15,328 nt of DNA from Fimenecus sp045595185 (GTDB taxonomy: Bacteria; Bacillota; Clostridia; Oscillospirales; Acutalibacteraceae), in the NCBI GenBank assembly GCA_045595185.1, contig JAZNZX010000068.1, forward strand, positions 1 to 15,328, read 5' to 3'. Shown here piece after piece: positions 13,916 through 15,328 of this stretch (position 1 is its first letter; every line of letters begins with the position of its first letter). Under the pieces are notes generated by a model that worked only from the letters and a program-made list of their open reading frames with translations, was not told the origin of the DNA and searched no databases. Made by a program: the position numbers and the translations under genes.

Positions 13916-13941
13916 AACAAAAAATGAAAGAAGGTAAAATT

Positions 13942-14604
13942 ATGGCAAAAGTATATATTGCAGGTCCAATTACTGATGAACCTAATTTTGAGCAAAAATT
14001 CAGTTCTGCTGAAAAAATGCTTATTAAAAAAGGTCACGCTGTTATCAATCCTTGCAAAAATCTCGGTTTTGATTATAAAGACTACATAGATATGGGTCTT
14101 TGTGAACTTATGAAATGTGACACAATCTATCTTTTAGAAGGTTGGGAGCGTTCAAAAGGGGCAAAACTTGAGTTGCAGTATGCGAAAACAGTTGGTTTGT
14201 CTATATGGGGTTCTTTTACATCTCGAAAAGCGGTAACATTTGAAGAGTTCAGCCATTGTTGTCCGTTCTTTAACTCTAAAATTGGCGATGGGTATGGTTG
14301 CGACCATCCTTCACAAGAAGAAAAAGACACAGATGCAGAAGGCGAAGAATATGGTAAATGTTATTGTTGCTCCTGCCCTTTGGGTATTGAAGCCGAACAA
14401 GAAGATTTAACCGCAAAAGAAATCGACTGGGATGGAATGTGCGAAGATGGTGAAGTGACCGAAGGAGAATATTTGCTTGTCGATGTCGGTGAAGAAGCTA
14501 CTGAAGACCAAAAAAATGCGTTGTATTCTTATGAAAGATATATGCACCGCTATGATAAAAAGTGGTTGGATGAACACGGCATCCCCAATCATTTAGTAGA
14601 ATAA
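13942..14604 (+). CDS. DUF4406 protein (nucleoside deoxyribosyltransferase-like) with Cys-rich C-terminus
   Basis: Start at ATG 13942, with AAGAAGG upstream; ATG 13924 is in frame, but it precedes that site. Residues 1-90 match DUF4406: VYIAGPIT (4-11), INPC (35-38), CDTIYLLEGWERSKGAKLE (59-77) and QYAKTVG. DUF4406 is related to nucleoside 2-deoxyribosyltransferases, in which the Glu of the GA-x-x-E segment is near the catalytic position (here E77). Activity on nucleotides is inferred. Residues 105-146 are a separate module, CCPFFNSKIGDGYGCDHP and later CYCCSCP (cysteines 106, 107, 120, 140, 142, 143, 145), likely zinc-binding. The acidic C-terminal 75 residues are unfamiliar. Many DUF4406 proteins are only about 90-120 residues, so this one is extended. 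Confidence 0.75.
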   Translation: MAKVYIAGPITDEPNFEQKFSSAEKMLIKKGHAVINPCKNLGFDYKDYIDMGLCELMKCDTIYLLEGWERSKGAKLELQYAKTVGLSIWGSFTSRKAVTFEEFSHCCPFFNSKIGDGYGCDHPSQEEKDTDAEGEEYGKCYCCSCPLGIEAEQEDLTAKEIDWDGMCEDGEVTEGEYLLVDVGEEATEDQKNALYSYERYMHRYDKKWLDEHGIPNHLVE

Positions 14605-14619
14605 GAAAGAAGGTATATT

Positions 14620-14988
14620 ATGGAACATTGTAACAATTGTTTACATAAAGAAGTTTGTGAAAACTTTAGAAATAATATTTGTTCCTCTTGTAAAGAACGA
14701 CATCAGGAATATGTTATGAATGAAAATGGCACTTGCTATTTTTACGAAGAAAAAGAACCTTGTAATATAGGTGATATTATATGGGATAAAGATGGTACTC
14801 CATTAAAGGTGCTTACCATTGAAAAATTCCCAAAAGATATTCACTTGCATTGCGAAATCTGGACTCCAAAAGGTGGAAGAAAGACTGTGTGTGTTGGTAA
14901 AAAGTCAATCGGCAGAACTGTTTTCTTAACTGAAGAGTCTTTTCTTGAAAGACAGAAGTTCTTAAAAGAAAAGGGGAGTAAACAATGA
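14620..14988 (+). CDS. Small Cys-rich protein with VGD-type module, 122 residues
   Basis: ATG with AAGAAGG upstream. The N-terminus carries a zinc-type module: CNNCLHKEVC (residues 4-13), CSSC (21-24) and C39. This is followed by CNIGDIIWDKDGTPLKVL (from 48), a VGD-type beta module like those at 3959, 4860 and 14985, and an ending GRTVFLTEES similar to GRDAYFTPED in the 4860 gene. A basic helix closes the protein. It looks like two small domains joined: a Cys module shared with the gene at 13483 and a beta module shared with others. Its stop codon overlaps the next start as ATGA. Function unknown. Confidence 0.75.
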   Translation: MEHCNNCLHKEVCENFRNNICSSCKERHQEYVMNENGTCYFYEEKEPCNIGDIIWDKDGTPLKVLTIEKFPKDIHLHCEIWTPKGGRKTVCVGKKSIGRTVFLTEESFLERQKFLKEKGSKQ

Positions 14989-15328
14989 AAAAGTTAACAA
15001 TAATTCGTTTAACTGAAATGATTAACGAAAGCAAAGTTGTTCGCTTGAGTGATTATTCTCAAAGAGGACTTGCTGAAGAACTTTACAACAAAGGTGTGAG
15101 AATTCCACCTATAAATGTTGGAGATTATCTCTGGACTGACATTGGTGAAGAAGATGAAATCGTAATCGGTAAGGTTAAGGTGGTTTCTGTTACCCAGACT
15201 GAAAATGGTTATGATATTTGTCTTGGCGAAGGTTTAGGAGAAAACTATCGTAACACAGAAGAAGATATTGATAATGGTGATTTCTTCAGAACTGAAGAAC
15301 TTGCACAAACTCACTTGAAAAAGTGTGA
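14985..15328 (+). CDS. VGD-type module protein, 3' end outside window
   Basis: ATG overlaps the previous TGA (ATGA), with GGGGAG upstream. The frame stays open for 114 full codons to the last base, so the gene continues beyond the window. Apparent TGA letters at the very end are out of frame. The product begins with a helix (MKKLTIIRLTEMINES), then AEELYNKGVRIPPINVGDYL (residues 30-49), several strands, and DNGDFFRTEELAQTHL near the end. The order helix, KGxxxPP, VxD, strands, F-x-T-x-E is the same as in the gene at 4860, so they are probable distant paralogs. No known function. Confidence 0.75.
   Translation, partial: MKKLTIIRLTEMINESKVVRLSDYSQRGLAEELYNKGVRIPPINVGDYLWTDIGEEDEIVIGKVKVVSVTQTENGYDICLGEGLGENYRNTEEDIDNGDFFRTEELAQTHLKKC

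Noticed and set aside
1..15328. tRNA, rRNA, CRISPR arrays, insertion sequences and attachment sites
   Set aside because: No cloverleaf, direct-repeat array, transposase or terminal inverted repeats could be recognised on either strand.

Overview
The window is AT-rich and tightly packed. Every supportable gene lies on the + strand, most genes are small and unrecognised, and neighbouring genes usually overlap by a few bases or sit less than 20 bases apart. Ribosome-binding sites are strong (AAAGGAG, AGGAGA, GGGGAG). Codon use and protein style suggest a low-GC Firmicute, probably a gut Clostridia/Ruminococcaceae-type bacterium. The density of YopX-like, ASCH-like, DUF4406-like and small Cys-rich proteins points to a large mobile element: a prophage or jumbo phage, an ICE, or a plasmid. 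No structural, replication or transfer gene is visible, so the class of element stays open.

Layout. (A) 1-3157: the C-terminal end of a MoxR/CobS-like AAA+ ATPase, then a 910-residue von Willebrand A (VWA) protein with an N-terminal HEEGH motif and a roughly 300-residue acidic Ser/Asn/Gly spacer. (B) 3215-5730: five overlapping or closely spaced unknown genes. (C) 5830-9125: two tandem, paralogous secreted metallopeptidases resembling the anthrax lethal factor-like (ATLF) fold, followed by a small protein, a double zinc-ribbon protein and a short acidic protein. (D) 9211-11885: five unknown genes, one with a YopX-like N-terminus. (E) 11957-13884: a small protein, two tandem ASCH/PUA-like paralogs and a protein with ten N-terminal cysteines. 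(F) 13942-end: a DUF4406 (nucleoside deoxyribosyltransferase-like) protein fused to a Cys-rich tail, a small Cys-rich protein and a final gene that runs off the window.

Every intergenic gap longer than 50 bases (five of them) holds one strong hairpin, and these hairpins divide the window into blocks A-F. No convincing promoter is seen, so the blocks may be segments of one long transcript. Within blocks, translation looks coupled. Four junctions share the element GGYGGTG, exactly six bases, then the start codon, inside the end of the upstream gene.

The strongest biological leads are the tandem ATLF-like secreted peptidases (5830-8064), the ATPase/VWA pair with its metallopeptidase-like N-terminus, the hairpin punctuation, and several families of small paralogous domains (VGD-type modules, ASCH pair, CNxCxHKxVC zinc modules) scattered over the window.
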